From a virus, in the IMG/VR virus record IMGVR_UViG_3300032118_003139, positions 1-20,747 of that record: a DNA stretch of 20,747 nucleotides; one strand, given 5' to 3'. Each line of letters opens with the position of its first letter. Position 1 is the stretch's first letter. The notes under the pieces are model-generated. The model was not told where the DNA came from. It was given only the letters and a program-made list of their open reading frames with translations, and did not search any database. Both the position numbers and the translations under genes were made by a program. Of this stretch, positions 13,912-20,747 are shown piece by piece.

Positions 13912-14240
13912 TGCCGGTGACGCTCAAGAACCGCACGAGGCAACCGCTGCCGCTGCAGCTCGACCACGACGGCTACTGCCGGGCGCTGGGGCGCTGTGAG
14001 TGTGAGCCGGCCCCGCTGTTCGTCCCCGGGTACGTCTCGGCGACCCAGACGGCGGCGACGCGGACCATCGAGAAGCTGGCCCCGAAGGCCATCACGTTGT
14101 TCTCGCAGGGGGAGCTGCGGGGGCTGCCCGACGCAGTGCTCGAGGCCGCCGACGTCAAGTCCGCGCTGAAGCGTGGCGCCATCGTTTCAACCCGCACCGT
14201 CTCGCCCGGCGCAGCCGGGGGCAAGGAGCGTAGACCATGA
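13911..14240 (+). CDS. Small unknown protein upstream of tail sheath
   Basis: A 109-residue protein starting by TGATG overlap after a GGGGGA site. It opens MPVTLKNRTRQPLPLQLDHD, like small phage proteins often encoded just before the sheath gene. A CRALGRCEC cluster follows (about residues 23-31), and then SATQTAATRTIEKLAPKAITLF. The C-terminus is basic and Gly-rich. No domain is recognised with confidence. Its stop overlaps the sheath ATG as ATGA, after AAGGAG at 14223-14228. It may be a neck or tail-assembly factor. Confidence 0.6.
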   Translation: MPVTLKNRTRQPLPLQLDHDGYCRALGRCECEPAPLFVPGYVSATQTAATRTIEKLAPKAITLFSQGELRGLPDAVLEAADVKSALKRGAIVSTRTVSPGAAGGKERRP

Positions 14241-15850
14241 GCACGTTCTCATCCAGTGACTTCCAAGTCCGCGAGGCGGACCCGGGCATCCCGTCGATCA
14301 CCGGGCGCACGGTCGACATCGTGGGCCTGGTTGGCGTCTCCGAGCGCGGCCCGATCAACCAGCCCATGCTCGTGCAGAGCTGGGACGAGTACAAGCGGAT
14401 CTTCGGGGGCTTCACCGCCAACGCGGACCTCGCGCTCGCCGCCTGGAACTTCTTCTCCGAGGTCGGCGACGGGGCGAAGGAGTGCTGGTTCAGCCGCGTC
14501 ACCCACTACTCGGGGAGCGTCACGACCAGCGCCGCGGCGACCCTCACCCTCAACACGACCGACGTCGGCACCGTGGCCCTCCCCACCCTCAAGGTGGACG
14601 GGAAGACCCACGGCACCTACGCCAACGGGATCAAGATCCGGGTGGTCGACGCGACCGACGGCAACGCGGCCCACTTCGGCCTCCAGGTCGAGGTGCTCGG
14701 GGTCGCGGTCGAGGTCTTCCAGAACCTCTCCATGGACGACGCCGACGCGGTCAACTACGTCGAGACGGTCGTCAACATGGACGGCACCGGCTCCAGCCTG
14801 GTCAAGGTCACCGACCTCGACGCGGGCCTGACCCCGGCGCAGCAGCGCCCGAAGAACGTCCTGTCGGCCTACATGACGGGCGGCCTGGACGGCCTCGTCG
14901 GGATCGTGGACGCCGACTACACCGGCGACTCCTCGGCCAAGACGGGCCTCTACGCGCTCGACTCGGTCGAAGGCCTGGACCTGCTCGTGGTGCCGAACCG
15001 GGCGACCGCTGCGGTGCACACCGCGATGGTCAACTACTGCGAGGCGACGCGCGGCGGCAAGTGCTTCACGATCCTCGACCCGCCCTCGATGTACGACAAG
15101 GCGGCCATCGTCACCTACCTGGAGACGACCGCGGCCCTGGCGGGGACCACGCAGAAGGCGACCATGTACTGGCCGCGCCCGCGCATCACCAACCCGTCCA
15201 CCAGCATCTACGGGACCGGGCTCACCGTCGCCACCGCCTACTCGGCGGGGTTCGCGGGCTTCTACTGCCGCGTGGCGGCGGCCTCGCAACAGGGCAAGTT
15301 CACGCAGCCGGCCGGCATCAGCTACCCGCTCCGCGGGGTGGTCGGCTTCGAGGGCGAGGACGACGCGCTCACGCAGCCGCACGCGGTCCGGCAGAAGGAG
15401 ACGCGGGACTACGTGTTCCCGCACCGGATCAACCCGCTCCGCAAGGACCGCCGCACGGGCTACTACGTCGACGGCGAGTACGGCTTCAAGGCCGGGAAGC
15501 ACTGGCCGACCGTGGGCGAGGCCCGGGGTGCCATCTACGTCGAGAAGTCCATGGAGGACGGCCTGCAGGTGGCCCGCCACCGCGACAACAACGACCGGCT
15601 CCGCGAGGAGTGCCGGTCGACCGTGTGGGCGTTCCTCAAGCAGGAGTGCGATAAGGGCTGCTTCATCTCGCTGGACCCGGCGCTCGCCTTCTTCGTGGAC
15701 TTCGGCGTCGGGCTCAACACGCCCGCCGTCATTCGCTCGAACAAGATCAAGGGTCGCGTCGGCATCGCGACCAACGCCCCCGCCATCTTCGGGGAGGTGG
15801 AGATCAGCCAAGACACCCGCGCCTACGACGCCGCGGCGGCGCAGGGCTAG
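14237..15850 (+). CDS. Contractile tail sheath protein
   Basis: A 537-residue protein of typical sheath size. The N-terminus has the family opening IVGLVGVSERGPINQPMLVQSWDEYKRIFGGFT, with Gly-Pro and a 'yk..FGg' end, followed by AAWNFFSEVGDGAKECWFSRV. A variable middle domain (about residues 95-215) of repeated Thr/Asp-rich strands follows. The C-terminal part has DGEYGFKAGKHWPTVGEARG, IYVEKSMEDGLQVARHRDNN, LREECRSTVWAFLKQE and a final beta strand VEISQDTRAY. These match the conserved sheath core whose extended arms form the contractile mesh. It surrounds the tube and shortens during injection. The tube gene lies directly downstream, separated by a hairpin and an AAGGAG site. Confidence 0.9.
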   Translation: MSTFSSSDFQVREADPGIPSITGRTVDIVGLVGVSERGPINQPMLVQSWDEYKRIFGGFTANADLALAAWNFFSEVGDGAKECWFSRVTHYSGSVTTSAAATLTLNTTDVGTVALPTLKVDGKTHGTYANGIKIRVVDATDGNAAHFGLQVEVLGVAVEVFQNLSMDDADAVNYVETVVNMDGTGSSLVKVTDLDAGLTPAQQRPKNVLSAYMTGGLDGLVGIVDADYTGDSSAKTGLYALDSVEGLDLLVVPNRATAAVHTAMVNYCEATRGGKCFTILDPPSMYDKAAIVTYLETTAALAGTTQKATMYWPRPRITNPSTSIYGTGLTVATAYSAGFAGFYCRVAAASQQGKFTQPAGISYPLRGVVGFEGEDDALTQPHAVRQKETRDYVFPHRINPLRKDRRTGYYVDGEYGFKAGKHWPTVGEARGAIYVEKSMEDGLQVARHRDNNDRLREECRSTVWAFLKQECDKGCFISLDPALAFFVDFGVGLNTPAVIRSNKIKGRVGIATNAPAIFGEVEISQDTRAYDAAAAQG

Positions 15851-15851
15851 C

Positions 15852-15865
15852 CGGCGGGGACGCCG
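15852..15865 (+). other. GC hairpin between sheath and tube genes
   Basis: CGGCG pairs with CGCCG across a GGGA loop, starting two bases after the sheath stop and just before AAGGAG of the tube gene. Sheath and tube proteins are made in similar amounts, so this is more likely a processing or stability element than a terminator. Confidence 0.4.
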
Positions 15866-15880
15866 CCAAGGAGAACGCAC

Positions 15881-16354
15881 ATGGCAATCACCGGACAGCC
15901 CAAGACCTTCTACAGCTCGCGCAACTTCCGCGTGCTCATCCCCGGGGTCGGCTCAGCCGACTTCTCGAAGATGGACTGGGCGGGGCTCGAGGCGGAGGTC
16001 GCCGAGCACTACGAGGGCGCCTCGGTCGTGCCCGCATCGCAGTTCGTGGGCAAGCAGAAAGTGAACCCGGCCACGCTGGAGCGCGGCGTGACCGACTCGA
16101 CCGACCTCTACGACTGGTTCCTCCTGTGCTCGAACGCGGCCGCCACGCGCGGGCTCAACGAGGAGAAGTACAAGCGGGAGGTCACCGTCCAGCAGCTTGA
16201 CCACGAGGGCGTGCCGAAGTTCGGCTGGGTCTTTCACGAGGCCTTCGCGCCCAAGTTCGAGCCGACCTCGGGCGGGTTCGACTCCGAGGGGGGGAAGCAC
16301 GCCATCGAACGCGTCACCATCCACTACAAGTGGGCGGAGCGCATCACCTTCTAG
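15881..16354 (+). CDS. Tail tube protein (T4 gp19-like)
   Basis: A 157-residue protein with AAGGAG seven bases upstream. It opens with TFYSSRNFRVLIPGVGSADFSKMDWAGLEAEV, the 'F.V.i.G...gFsev.GL..ev' pattern of T4 gp19-type tube subunits. Later come TDLYDWFLLCSNAA, YKREVTVQQLDHEG, KFGWVFHEAFAPKFEPTSGG and a final strand AIERVTIHYKWAER. All are expected of the family (helix, strand, 'w.f..a.p.k....dl....n.vaiE.v.l.h...'). These subunits stack as hexamer rings to form the inner tube. It sits directly after the sheath gene, as usual in myoviruses. Confidence 0.88.
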   Translation: MAITGQPKTFYSSRNFRVLIPGVGSADFSKMDWAGLEAEVAEHYEGASVVPASQFVGKQKVNPATLERGVTDSTDLYDWFLLCSNAAATRGLNEEKYKREVTVQQLDHEGVPKFGWVFHEAFAPKFEPTSGGFDSEGGKHAIERVTIHYKWAERITF

Positions 16355-16364
16355 CCACGCTTGA

Positions 16365-16385
16365 CGGCGCCTCGCCTGGGCGCCG
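16365..16385 (+). other. GC hairpin downstream of tube gene
   Basis: CGGCGCC pairs perfectly with GGCGCCG across a seven-base loop, just after the tube stop. There is no T-run. It may lower expression of the minor tail genes relative to the abundant tube protein. Confidence 0.5.
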
Positions 16386-16403
16386 GGAAAGGGGAATCGT
16401 ACC

Positions 16404-17225
16404 ATGTCAAAAGTGATCACCTGTCCGTCCGGGCTGCAGGGGGAGATCCGCACGCTGACCGGCGCGGAGCTGAAGTTGTTCGGCAACCGCAAGCTCGCGC
16501 GCACCGGGCAAACCTTCACCGACATCCTCAAGGGCTGCTGGCTCGCGACCGTCGATCCGGGGCCCTACGGCAAGTCGGGGACCGACGCCGCGGGCAAGGT
16601 CCCGCCCCCGGACTGGTCGAAGGTCCTGACCGGGGACTTAATGTTCGCCTTCATCGAGATCAGGAAGCTCGGCTGGGGCAGCCCCTACGACTTCACCTTC
16701 CAGTGCGCGAACCGCTCGTGCCGGCAAGACCATCCCGACAGCACCGCCTGGTCGGTCCAGCTCGACGACCTGAAGGTCCGCGTGCTGACCCCCTACCTGC
16801 GGCGCGCCTTCATGGACGGGAACCGCGTCCCCTACATGTTTGGGGGCGTGCCCGTCGCTTACCGATTGATGACCTGGGCGGACGAGCGCGAGGCGGCGGG
16901 GCACCTCGAGCGGTACGGCGAGGACGACGACAACCGCGTCCTGGCCGCGATGGCGGAGCGGCTGGTCGAGGTCGAGGGGAACCCGCTGGCGCGGCTGGAC
17001 CGCATCGAGTGGCTGAACGGCATGCCCGCGCCCGACATCACCGACTTCCAGGAGCACCTGCTCGAGACCGACCCCGGGCCCGTGACCGGCATCGACGTGC
17101 AGTGCAAGTTCTGCAAGGGGCTGATCCACATCGACCTCCCTTTCGGCGAGAGCTGGTTCAAGAGGGCGCGAAAGGCCCCGCCCTCGGGGGACTCTTCGGC
17201 GGGGAGCGCGAGTACGACGAGCTAG
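16404..17225 (+). CDS. T4 gp26-like baseplate protein / tail assembly chaperone (zero frame)
   Basis: A 273-residue protein after an AAAGGGG site. The opening ITCPSGLQGEIRTLTGAEL and the segments GCWLATVDPGPYG, DWSKVLTGDLMFAFIEIR and GSPYDFTFQC are typical of the T4 gp26-like family (T4 base plate protein). Two cysteine pairs, C101/C106 and C234/C237, probably bind zinc, and HIDLPFG near the end is also a family feature. It lies directly before the tape measure, where tail assembly chaperones are encoded. The last residues (SAGSASTTS) look non-conserved. In the -1 frame, conserved-looking coding sequence continues to 17392, implying programmed frameshifting. Confidence 0.75.
   Translation: MSKVITCPSGLQGEIRTLTGAELKLFGNRKLARTGQTFTDILKGCWLATVDPGPYGKSGTDAAGKVPPPDWSKVLTGDLMFAFIEIRKLGWGSPYDFTFQCANRSCRQDHPDSTAWSVQLDDLKVRVLTPYLRRAFMDGNRVPYMFGGVPVAYRLMTWADEREAAGHLERYGEDDDNRVLAAMAERLVEVEGNPLARLDRIEWLNGMPAPDITDFQEHLLETDPGPVTGIDVQCKFCKGLIHIDLPFGESWFKRARKAPPSGDSSAGSASTTS
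17186..17190 (+). promoter_or_regulatory. Candidate -1 ribosomal frameshift site (GGGGG)
   Basis: A run of five G is read in the zero frame as TC-G GGG GAC. A GGG-decoding tRNA can slip back one base onto another GGG, after which translation continues as GGA CTC TTC in the -1 frame. It is not a perfect XXXYYYZ heptamer, because the A-site pairing after slippage is imperfect. Another nearby possibility is CGA AAG G at 17169-17175. Confidence 0.4.
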
Positions 17226-17392
17226 CGTTCCTCCTCAAGTACCACCAGCACGGGGGCTCCGGGCTCCACATCACGCTCGACGAGATCGACGGCATGGACG
17301 TCGAGCGCATCCGTTGGTGGCTCGACCGCCTGATCCATCAACGCGAGGAAGAGGCCCGGTCGATCCGGCACGGGCACGGGCGCGGGGGCTGA
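17189..17392 (+). CDS. Frameshift extension of tail assembly chaperone (-1 frame)
   Basis: About 67 residues are readable in the -1 frame relative to the preceding gene, ending at TGA 17390-17392. The sequence YDELAFLLKYHQHGG, LDEIDGMDVERIRWWLDRL and HQREEEARS is a well-formed helical domain. It resembles the small second chaperone unit (a 'hh.g.s.deie.M..wei.w.l.rl..q' pattern) that follows gp26-like genes in other phages. No start codon with a ribosome site exists in this frame upstream of the conserved part; the first ATG is in DGMDVER. Production by frameshifting, giving a fusion of about 329 residues, is therefore most likely. Such fusions coat and guide the tape measure during tail assembly. 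Confidence 0.65.
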   Translation, partial: GLFGGEREYDELAFLLKYHQHGGSGLHITLDEIDGMDVERIRWWLDRLIHQREEEARSIRHGHGRGG

Positions 17393-17415
17393 CCCCTTCC
17401 CGCCAGGGCGGGGTC
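17391..17415 (+). other. GC hairpin before tape measure gene
   Basis: CCCGC (17399-17403) pairs with GCGGG (17408-17412) around CAGG, with optional outer GAC/GTC pairing; alternatively GACCCC pairs with GGGGTC. It begins at the chaperone stop and lies before AGGAG at 17433-17437. It is too far from the slip site (about 200 bases) to be a classic frameshift stimulator. Confidence 0.4.
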
Positions 17416-17444
17416 GGTGTACCATGTGGAGCTAGGAGTCACGC

Positions 17445-20147
17445 GTGGCGATCACCGACCTGGGTCTAGGGTTCACCATCAGCGCGAAGGACGAAGCCTC
17501 CTCGGCCATGAGCAAGGTCGAGCATGGCTTCGACAAGATGGAGAAGGCCGCCGATCATGCCGGGCAGGGCATCGGCGAGGCCATGGCGCGGCTCAAGATG
17601 GGCGTCATGGAGCTGGCGATCGAGGGCGGACCCCTGGGCGGCCTGTTCAAGATGGCGGAGAAGGCGGCGGAGTTCAGCGACACCATCGAGCACGCCGGCC
17701 TGCGCACCGGCATGACCGAGCACCAGATGGAGAAGATGCGCGACGTCGCCCTGGACGCCGCTCTGAAGGGGACCGCCGTCAGCGCCCTCGAAGCGGGCGA
17801 GACGATGGAGACGTTCACGAAGTGGGGGCTGAACGCCAACGACGCGATGACCGCCCTCCAGCCCGCGCTCGCCCTGGCCTCGGTCTCGTTCGGCAAGCTG
17901 TCCAAGCCCGAGGCCGCGAAGACCCTGGCGATGCTCATGCGCCAGTTCAAGATCGGGGCGGACGAGGCGGGGATCACCGTCGACAAGATGACCGTCGGCA
18001 TGCAGGCGTTCAAGGTCCCGGTCGAGGAGATCCCCGAGCTGCTTCGCGGCGTCGGCCTGGGGGCGCAGGCGGCCAAGGCGAGCTTCGACGACACGCTGAT
18101 CACGTTGGGCCTGACCCGTGCCGGCGTGCCCGAGACGAGCCAGGCCATTCGCTCGGTCAACATGGCGATGATGCAGCTCGCCAGCCCGGGGATGCACAAG
18201 CGCATGCAGGCCGCGTTCAACGTCCCGCTCGAGGCCGGCGGCAAGATGCGCCCGGTCATCGATGTGCTCGGGGACATCGCCAAGAAGACTGCGGGGCTCA
18301 GCGAGGCGAAGCTGGCCGAGAACATGTCCAAGGTGTTCGGCCCCCGCGGGGTGGGCGGCATGAGCGTGATCATGGACACCCTGCGCAAGGGGATCACGAC
18401 CACGACCGGGGAGACGGTCAAGGGGGCCGAGGCCATCGACTACTACCGCCAGATGATGGAGCACTCCGGCGGGGCCGCCGAGGGGATGCGGAAGAAGCTC
18501 CGCGAGGACTTCGACGTCCAGGTGCGGAACGTGACCACCAAGCTGTCGACCCTGGTCTCCATCGTCGGGCAGCCGCTCGAGAAGATATTCCTGCCGATCC
18601 TCAAGCAGATCGCGGCCGGGCTGGCGAAGGTCGGGCAGTTCATCCGCGAGATCCCCGAGCCGATCAAGGACGTGACGGCGAAGGCCGCGATCCTCGTTGG
18701 GACCCTGCTCGCGCTTGATGGCATCTTCAAGATCCTGGCCGCCGTCATGCCGATGGTGACAGCCGGCCTGGGTGGGATCGCCTTGACGATGGGGAAGGTT
18801 ATGCTGGTCGGCGGACCCCTGATCCTGCTGGGGGCGGCGCTCTACTTTGCTTGGAAGAAGAACCTTGGCGGCGTGGGTGACTCAGTGACCGAGATGTTCG
18901 GAAAGGTGAAGCTCGCCTTTTCGGCGCTCTCCCAACTGGTTAGCCGCGGTTGGATCGACGAGAAGACCTTCAAGTCGCTCACCTCCGACGAGAACGCCGG
19001 CGTGCTCGGGTTCGTGCGCAAGGTGTGGCTGTGGGGGAACCGCATCAAGAACTTCCTCTCCGGCATGTGGGACGCGTTCCTCTCGGCCACCGAGAAGCTG
19101 GAGCCGGTGTTCGCCCGGCTCGGCGAGGCCTGGAACGTCCTCGCCGGAGCATTCGGGCTCAAGGCTGCGAACGACGTCAAGGCGAACGCGGCCGCGTTCG
19201 ATCAGTTCGGCGCCGCCGGCAGCAAGACGGGGAGCATCCTTGCCTCCATCGCGGGCGTGGGGGCCAAGTCCCTGACGATCGCCTTCGAGCAGCTCGCGGG
19301 CTTCGTCACGACCCTGCGCGCGGAATGGCCCGAGATGAAGCGCGCCTTCCTGGAGGGGGTCGGCGCGTTCAAGATCCTCGCCGGGGTCATCACCGAGGTC
19401 AAATCGGCGCTGGGGCTCACGCGTGACGAGACGAAGCAGTCGGGCGAGTGGTGGGAGACGTTTGGGGGCATCATCGCTAAGGTGGCCAGTTCGGTCGCCA
19501 CCAGCACCACGCGCATGTTGGCCCCGATTAGGATGTTCCTCACGGCGATCAAGTCGGTCGTGCTCGCCGCGGCGTACTGGTTCGGCAACCTCATCGACAT
19601 GTTCAAGGGGGTGGGGGAGTTCTTCGCCGGGGCGTTTACCGGGAATTGGGTGCGGGCCTGGGCCGGCTTCAAGAGCATTATCGTCAGCGCCGTGCGCGGC
19701 ATCATGGGTGTGCTTCTCTCCCTCGTCGAGGGCAGTCTGTCGGTGCTGAAGGTGCCCCTCAACATCATCGGCAAGGGTCACTTGGTGGAGGGCTGGCAGA
19801 AGTCGGTGACCGAGCTGCGCGGGAGCTTCCGCGCGGGAGAACGAGAGCGGATAGAGCCCGGCGCCGTGGGCCCGATGTCCATCGCGCAGCCCCTTACACC
19901 GGAGGGCCCCACGTCGATGCCGTTCGCGTCGTCCACCGAGGGAATCTCCACGGAGGCCATCGCGGCGATGAGTAACCAGAGCCATGCTGACCTGCAGGCC
20001 CTCCTCGTCGAGATCCGCAAGCGCGAGGCGATGAACGTGTCGCTCATGCTCGATCGGGAAAAGGTAGGAGCGGCGCAGGCGAGCTGGCAACGGGAAGAGG
20101 AAGTCAGCTCGTTCGCGCCCAACGTTTCGTTGGCTTCGGGGTACTGA
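17445..20147 (+). CDS. Tail tape measure protein
   Basis: A 900-residue protein starting at GTG with AGGAG seven bases before. The N-terminal 90 residues are helical. Residues about 100-320 have the TP901-type tape measure core (ALKGTAVSALEAGETMETF, GKLSKPEAAKTLAMLMRQF, AGVPETSQAIRSVNMAMMQL, PVIDVLGDIAKKTAGLSEAK, VFGPRGVGGMSVIMD). A hydrophobic stretch at about 412-470 contains two or three possible membrane-spanning helices, and another hydrophobic, aromatic region lies near 680-770. Both are typical of tape measures that enter the host membrane on ejection. It sets tail length and is assembled with the chaperones encoded just upstream. Its stop overlaps the next ATG (TGATG). Confidence 0.9.
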   Translation: MAITDLGLGFTISAKDEASSAMSKVEHGFDKMEKAADHAGQGIGEAMARLKMGVMELAIEGGPLGGLFKMAEKAAEFSDTIEHAGLRTGMTEHQMEKMRDVALDAALKGTAVSALEAGETMETFTKWGLNANDAMTALQPALALASVSFGKLSKPEAAKTLAMLMRQFKIGADEAGITVDKMTVGMQAFKVPVEEIPELLRGVGLGAQAAKASFDDTLITLGLTRAGVPETSQAIRSVNMAMMQLASPGMHKRMQAAFNVPLEAGGKMRPVIDVLGDIAKKTAGLSEAKLAENMSKVFGPRGVGGMSVIMDTLRKGITTTTGETVKGAEAIDYYRQMMEHSGGAAEGMRKKLREDFDVQVRNVTTKLSTLVSIVGQPLEKIFLPILKQIAAGLAKVGQFIREIPEPIKDVTAKAAILVGTLLALDGIFKILAAVMPMVTAGLGGIALTMGKVMLVGGPLILLGAALYFAWKKNLGGVGDSVTEMFGKVKLAFSALSQLVSRGWIDEKTFKSLTSDENAGVLGFVRKVWLWGNRIKNFLSGMWDAFLSATEKLEPVFARLGEAWNVLAGAFGLKAANDVKANAAAFDQFGAAGSKTGSILASIAGVGAKSLTIAFEQLAGFVTTLRAEWPEMKRAFLEGVGAFKILAGVITEVKSALGLTRDETKQSGEWWETFGGIIAKVASSVATSTTRMLAPIRMFLTAIKSVVLAAAYWFGNLIDMFKGVGEFFAGAFTGNWVRAWAGFKSIIVSAVRGIMGVLLSLVEGSLSVLKVPLNIIGKGHLVEGWQKSVTELRGSFRAGERERIEPGAVGPMSIAQPLTPEGPTSMPFASSTEGISTEAIAAMSNQSHADLQALLVEIRKREAMNVSLMLDREKVGAAQASWQREEEVSSFAPNVSLASGY

Positions 20148-20659
20148 TGAGCACCATCGCCACCGCGCCGCCGCGCATGTACATAATGAACCTGGAGAAC
20201 CAGGACCAACTGGAAGCCCAGTTCAACCCGCTGCAGTGGGAGGCGCAGATCGGCGTGACCTACGCCGACCTCACGATAGTCGGCAACACCTACCAGCCGC
20301 GGCACTTCATCACGACGGTCAACGATAAGGTGACCTTCGACCTGCTGTTCACCGCGGGGACGAAGACGGAGAAGGGCTACCTGAGCTTCGCCCAGCGGTT
20401 CGTGATGTCGGTCTGTCGCAAGTGGCGTGGGAAGCTCGCGCCCCCCAATGTCCTCTTCTCCTGGCCTGGCGAGGCGAGCATCGTGTGCAAGGTCGACAGC
20501 GCGAAGATCGGTCACAAGCGGTTCAACCAGCAGGCCGGCACGGTGGAGCTGGAGATCAAGGTCGACCTGACCGAGGTCCGCGACGCGCAGCTTTACGGAG
20601 ACGACGTGATGGTCTACGGCTGGAACCGGGGCAGCAGCGTGAGCAAGGGGGGCTTCTGA
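20147..20659 (+). CDS. Baseplate / tube-adaptor protein (CIS-tube-adaptor-like)
   Basis: A 170-residue protein coupled to the tape measure by TGATG. EAQFNPLQWEAQIGVTYADL, PRHFITTVNDKVTFDLLFTAGTK, FAQRFVMS, APPNVLFSWPGE and FNQQAGTVELEIKVDLTEVRD fit the pattern of contractile-injection-system tube adaptors and gp53-like baseplate proteins: an 'FNP.e' strand, an 'l.fdLlfd' strand, 'PP.v.f.Wg', and a final long strand. These proteins often carry or precede a LysM domain; none is visible here, so a peptidoglycan-binding part may be encoded separately. It probably joins the tube end to the baseplate hub. Confidence 0.68.
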   Translation: MSTIATAPPRMYIMNLENQDQLEAQFNPLQWEAQIGVTYADLTIVGNTYQPRHFITTVNDKVTFDLLFTAGTKTEKGYLSFAQRFVMSVCRKWRGKLAPPNVLFSWPGEASIVCKVDSAKIGHKRFNQQAGTVELEIKVDLTEVRDAQLYGDDVMVYGWNRGSSVSKGGF

Positions 20660-20660
20660 T

Positions 20661-20747
20661 ATGCCGCCGGGAGCCAGCAGCCGCTATCTCTTCTGTGAGG
20701 GCATCGACGACGGGGACGGGAAGACCTACCTGACCACGGCCGACCCC
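20661..20747 (+). CDS. Start of a further baseplate gene (partial)
   Basis: An ATG one base after the preceding stop, with AAGGGGGG at 20644-20651, opens a frame of 29 codons that runs off the window end. The visible residues (SSRYLFCEGIDDGDGKTYLT) resemble the opening of small phage baseplate proteins often found after the tube adaptor ('SRY.f...l.d.dG..yL'). Too little is visible to name it. Confidence 0.55.
   Translation, partial: MPPGASSRYLFCEGIDDGDGKTYLTTADP

Noticed and set aside
7747-15880. Long minus-strand open frames, up to about 580 codons (for example opposite the capsid region and opposite the sheath)
   Set aside because: They lie opposite well-supported plus-strand genes, are Arg/Gly/Val-rich with no recognisable motifs, and are expected in GC-rich DNA.
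16361-17188. Long -1 frame upstream of the chaperone frameshift as a gene of its own
   Set aside because: Its upstream part is Arg/Gly-rich shadow sequence of the gp26-like gene; only the part after about 17186 looks like real protein.
16398-17426. Repeated GTACCATGT at 16399-16407 and 17418-17426
   Set aside because: A nine-base match; the second copy's ATG opens only a few codons before a stop. Most likely chance, with no matching context.
1-20747. tRNA genes, CRISPR arrays, insertion sequences and attachment sites
   Set aside because: No cloverleaf, regularly spaced direct repeats, transposase or duplicated site was found; the gaps are too short to hold them.

Overview
The window is one continuous, entirely plus-strand stretch of a tailed bacteriophage (or prophage) genome. 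GC content is high, about two thirds by eye. A sheath gene, a T4 gp19-like tube gene, a gp26-like gene and a CIS-tube-adaptor-like gene together indicate a contractile tail (myovirus morphology). The host is not identifiable from the sequence. High GC and frequent GTG/TTG starts suggest a high-GC bacterium, and two perfect TTGACA boxes suggest a host sigma-70-type RNA polymerase. No integrase, terminase, portal, lysis, replication, tRNA or CRISPR feature is visible, so lifestyle cannot be decided. No gene-free stretch exceeds about 105 bases.

Layout. (1) 1-3263: four overlapping sugar/methyl-transferase-like genes (two DxD-type glycosyltransferase-like proteins, a SAM-methyltransferase-like protein, a GT2-like glycosyltransferase) and a small zinc-ribbon protein, all coupled by GTGA/TTGA/ATGA/TGATG junctions. 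(2) 3260-8919: head assembly, with a Mu F/SPP1 gp7-like minor head protein, two small unknowns, two tandem XkdF-like prohead protease paralogues, a scaffold-like Ala/Pro-rich protein that begins with a piece of the protease fold, and the HK97-fold major capsid protein. (3) 9016-10489: three small virion-type proteins, probably decoration or head accessory. (4) 10594-14240: neck, with a head-tail adaptor, a candidate head-closure protein, a Mu gpG/P2 gpS-like tail-completion protein, an IPT/TIG-fused neck protein and a small unknown. (5) 14237-20747: tail, with sheath, tube, a gp26-like gene with a candidate -1 frameshift extension (tail assembly chaperone), a 900-residue tape measure, a tube-adaptor protein and the start of another baseplate gene.

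How it fits together. The protease(s), scaffold and capsid protein build the prohead. The neck proteins join it to a tail whose length is set by the tape measure, with help from the frameshifted chaperone pair. The transferase cassette probably decorates a sugar-bearing target (virion protein, DNA or host glycan), but which one is not visible here.

Regulation. Two almost identical promoter-like elements (TTGACATAG, then GACACT, with exactly 17 bases between TTGACA and GACACT) sit directly before the scaffold gene and before the TIG-fused neck gene. These are the only two TTGACA hexamers I found on this strand. Most other non-overlapping gaps hold a GC-rich hairpin followed by a Shine-Dalgarno site.

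The most unusual points are the duplicated protease with its terminal segment split onto the scaffold gene, a possible nested scaffold start, the frameshift, the paired promoters, and the glycosyltransferase cassette joined to head genes.
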